Below are positions 35,501 through 36,665 of a stretch of 36,665 nt of DNA, in pieces. The notes under the pieces were generated by a model. It ran no database searches. It saw only the letters and a list, made by a program, of their open reading frames with translations, and was not told the origin of the DNA. Each line of letters starts with the position of its first letter. Position 1 is the first letter of the stretch. Source of the DNA: DATFMH01 sp035267045 (GTDB taxonomy: Bacteria > Bacteroidota > Rhodothermia > Balneolales > DATFMH01); NCBI GenBank assembly GCA_035267045.1, contig DATFMH010000016.1, forward strand, positions 1-36,665, given 5' to 3'. The position numbers and the translations under genes are program-made.

Positions 35501-35714
35501 TTTGTCTTACTCATTACCCCGAAAATTACTGGAGAAAACTCCTTTCGAAGGTATAACTATCACGGGTACAGGACGTAATCTCTGGATTAATACCAGGTTC
35601 TCTTATGGTGATCCCGAGGGCAATTTATTGGGTAGTGGTAACGGTCAGGGATTCTACCATGACGTTACACCTAATACCAGAAGTTACTCTTTGAGTATTC
35701 GAGTAAATATATAA
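32553..35714 (+). CDS. SusC/RagA-type TonB-dependent outer-membrane receptor
   Basis: About 1053 aa from ATG 32553. The open frame extends to 32502, but the signal peptide MFRKLLYVTLISLL...VLA begins at 32553 with AGGA 6 nt upstream. A carboxypeptidase-regulatory N-terminal domain spans about 25-105 (GSISGKVTDGKTGEVLPGANV ... ASYIGYQKYITTVDIG). The plug follows, with the SusC hallmark MLGLEEVVVTAFGIKRKERSLGY and QPLFVVDGIPIS. A large beta-barrel ends in SYSLSIRVNI. SusC takes up oligosaccharides or other large nutrients across the outer membrane with TonB energy and works with a SusD partner, encoded 33 nt downstream. The specific substrate is unknown. Confidence 0.94.
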   Translation: MFRKLLYVTLISLLVPLSAVLAQSGSISGKVTDGKTGEVLPGANVFISQIQKGASTNPDGKYVIKNIPAGTYTLTASYIGYQKYITTVDIGTKEVVLNIKLQPDMLGLEEVVVTAFGIKRKERSLGYSVQNVKGADVDRSKESNVVNALEGKVAGVEINSSSGQPGASSRIVIRGNSSMLGNNQPLFVVDGIPISNAEDANQAGDALFVGSASNRGLDLDPNTIASISVLKGASATALYGSRASNGVILITTKGAENAKQQQTKITLNSRVGWDNAIIDGYQTTYLQGQNGYYQNGMTGADAYVQPGAVSVGGAPITVSQTTLSWGPNKNNVDPQVLQDLGVSQIKTYDPRKQFYKTGVVTDNNFGISGGTNAGNYYLSMTNLNQNGIVPGTQLNRRSFLAKFNSQLTKKLNVETSATYTRTKNNWMAEGNGNRAYTYSLNAAPISFNMANYENADGSQNMYTSAFNNPYWLVNNNGYDSKVDRIIGNTKAQYEITPWMNLSERLGIDTYSDTRKGETNIGTRSYPDGSMYDQKLNRTEINSDLVLQINKDFTKDISFSALVGNNINTRSYGSQVQVGNGLNIPNFFNISNASSVTASEYASDVRLVSVYSQVTLGYKDYTYLTLTARNDWSSTLPKKNNSYFYPSASLGFVFTDALGIKDNPILSFGKLRLSVAQIGNDAPVYSLTTNYIQANPGDGVRGNISYPYEGVNGYLLSNVLGNPTLKPEITTSYEGGLDLRFFKGRARIDASYYNRTTKNQIFQVPVSPATGYVNKLANAGEIRNSGIELSLSGTPVQTRGFSWDVVANFSKNTTDVLSLADGVESIYLAGFTSPQIRIMPGKNGYGIIWGSRYQRNDQGQLLIDDSGYPILAADLGPIGNVQPDWLANFRTTFSYKNFTLSGLINVRQGGKILNMDKYYTIYYGTAAETANRGTEYVWPGVNENTGEANTTAITRDELYYRGFYTNSFENLVEDGGFVKLKELSLSYSLPRKLLEKTPFEGITITGTGRNLWINTRFSYGDPEGNLLGSGNGQGFYHDVTPNTRSYSLSIRVNI

Positions 35715-35747
35715 TTCCATCGCTATTCATAAATAGAGAAATTCACT

Positions 35748-36665
35748 ATGAAAGTATTTAACACATTCAAAATAATAACACTGAGTGCCGTTTTATTGTT
35801 AGGTGCATCCTGTCAAAATTTCCTGGATGTCAACAATAACCCGAACTCACCGGAATCCACGCCGGAATCACTACAACTTTCGGCGCTGCTCGGCAATTTC
35901 AGTTATGAGATTGTTGGTAACCAACCCTCACGTATAGCAAGTGAGTGGATGCAACAAACCGCTTGGAACGGGGTTCCGCCCTCGACTGATAACTATGACC
36001 TTAATGAAAATGGGGTCAATAATTTATGGGCTTACTGGTCATATACGGATGTCATGAACAATGCCCGTAAACTTAATGATCAGGCCGTAACCAATGAAAA
36101 CCTTGCTTATGCGGGAATAGCCAAGACCCTGTTGGCCTGGAACTTGTCAGTTGTTACTGATCTGTGGAATGAGGCCCCGTATTCCAAAGCATTCGATCCT
36201 ACGAATACAACTCCGGAATATGATCAACAACAGGTATTGTATACGACCATATTCGGAATACTTGATGATGCCATAGCAGATTATGGCAAACAAAGCAAGC
36301 TAATGCCGGGAACAGACGACCTCCTGTATGGTGGAGATATGGCTAAATGGTTAAAATTAACCTACACCTTAAAGGCCCGTCTCGAAATGCACTTAACCAA
36401 AGCACCCGGTTATGATGCCAAAACACAGGCTCAGGCCGCATTGAATGATTTGTCAAAAGGATTTACCAGTAATGCTGATAATGCCAATTTCCAATATTTT
36501 GATGCGAAAAATGCCGAAAATCCGTGGTATCAATTTGCCATTGACGGTAAATGGGACACCAGGAATCAGATGAGTAAGCATTATGTTGATTTATTGACTA
36601 ATCTGAATGATCCGAGACTGCCCGTTCAGGCACGCCCTGTTGGCGCTGTTGATAATAACGGACTG
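35748..36665 (+). CDS. SusD/RagB-family nutrient-binding lipoprotein (3'-partial, cut by window end)
   Basis: The frame is open from ATG 35748 to the window end (306 codons), so the gene is incomplete. The signal peptide ends in LLLGASC, with Cys22 as lipidation site, followed by QNFLDVNNNPNSPESTPESL, typical of SusD-like proteins. Helical TPR-like segments follow (NNARKLNDQAVTNENLAYAG, AKTLLAWNLSVVTDLWNEAPY), and the sequence resembles the SusD-like_2 subgroup. SusD caps the SusC channel on the cell surface and binds the ligand. It is 33 nt after susC, so the two are cotranscribed. Enzymes of the locus, if any, lie beyond the window. Confidence 0.92.
   Translation, partial: MKVFNTFKIITLSAVLLLGASCQNFLDVNNNPNSPESTPESLQLSALLGNFSYEIVGNQPSRIASEWMQQTAWNGVPPSTDNYDLNENGVNNLWAYWSYTDVMNNARKLNDQAVTNENLAYAGIAKTLLAWNLSVVTDLWNEAPYSKAFDPTNTTPEYDQQQVLYTTIFGILDDAIADYGKQSKLMPGTDDLLYGGDMAKWLKLTYTLKARLEMHLTKAPGYDAKTQAQAALNDLSKGFTSNADNANFQYFDAKNAENPWYQFAIDGKWDTRNQMSKHYVDLLTNLNDPRLPVQARPVGAVDNNGL

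Noticed and set aside
1..36665. CRISPR array, tRNA, rRNA, insertion sequence or prophage
   Set aside because: No regularly spaced direct repeats, no cloverleaf-like conserved tRNA segments, no rRNA core sequences, and no transposase, integrase or phage structural genes were seen. This was by eye, so a short tRNA could have been missed.

Overview
This is an AT-rich bacterial chromosome segment with ordinary gene density. Several markers point to the FCB group (Bacteroidota and relatives): a SusC/SusD pair at the right end, a secreted nuclease with a C-terminal 'NYPNPFNPTT' type-IX-secretion sorting domain, an Hc1 histone-like protein, a DUF3098 protein, a bacterial GH3 acyl-amido synthetase homologue, a GH3-glycosidase/serine-hydrolase fusion, and the TPR plus 'asparagine synthetase B'-like pair. 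That mixture, with few strong Shine-Dalgarno sites, fits a Balneolota-, Ignavibacteriota- or Rhodothermota-like lineage best. The phylum is an inference and no rRNA is present to test it. I found no phage, transposase, CRISPR array, tRNA or rRNA.

Layout. (1) 1-1513, plus strand: a trypsin-fold, NAL1-like serine protease (possibly cut at its 5' end by the window), a terminator, then a small predicted lipoprotein that repeats the protease's N-terminal domain. (2) 1565-9222, minus strand: a run of metabolic enzymes. These are a D-2-hydroxyacid dehydrogenase behind an MBL-fold hydrolase, an aldo/keto reductase, a beta-hydroxyacid dehydrogenase behind a threonine aldolase, a 3-hydroxybutyryl-CoA dehydrogenase, and diaminopimelate decarboxylase. 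Terminators split them into several transcripts. (3) 9351-16536, plus strand: a penicillin-acylase-family Ntn hydrolase, a large GH3 glycosidase/serine-hydrolase fusion, a two-domain cytidine deaminase in unusual domain order placed 1 nt after it, and a degenerate acetylglutamate-kinase-like protein. (4) 16738-20066: the Hc1 histone-like gene, a convergent small acidic ORF, a 2OG-Fe(II) oxygenase and the secreted nuclease. (5) 20184-22608, minus strand: a compact DUF3098, DUF92, dicarboxylate/amino-acid symporter operon. (6) 22972-27663, plus strand: a maf, TPR, GATase-like envelope protein, mazG cluster, in which two nucleotide house-cleaning enzymes bracket two exported proteins. (7) 27741-36665: a Big/Ig-like lipoprotein (minus strand), citrate synthase, the GH3 acyl-amido synthetase homologue, SusC, and a SusD gene that runs off the window.

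Most of the window is core metabolism or well-known FCB families. The least explained items are the protease and its lipoprotein partner, which share a small domain; the degenerate kinase beside the swapped-order cytidine deaminase; the maf/mazG-bracketed envelope pair; and dispersed intergenic repeats (degenerate heptamer tracts and a perfect 22-bp GGCTTTGCAAAGCC-type palindrome with diverged relatives).
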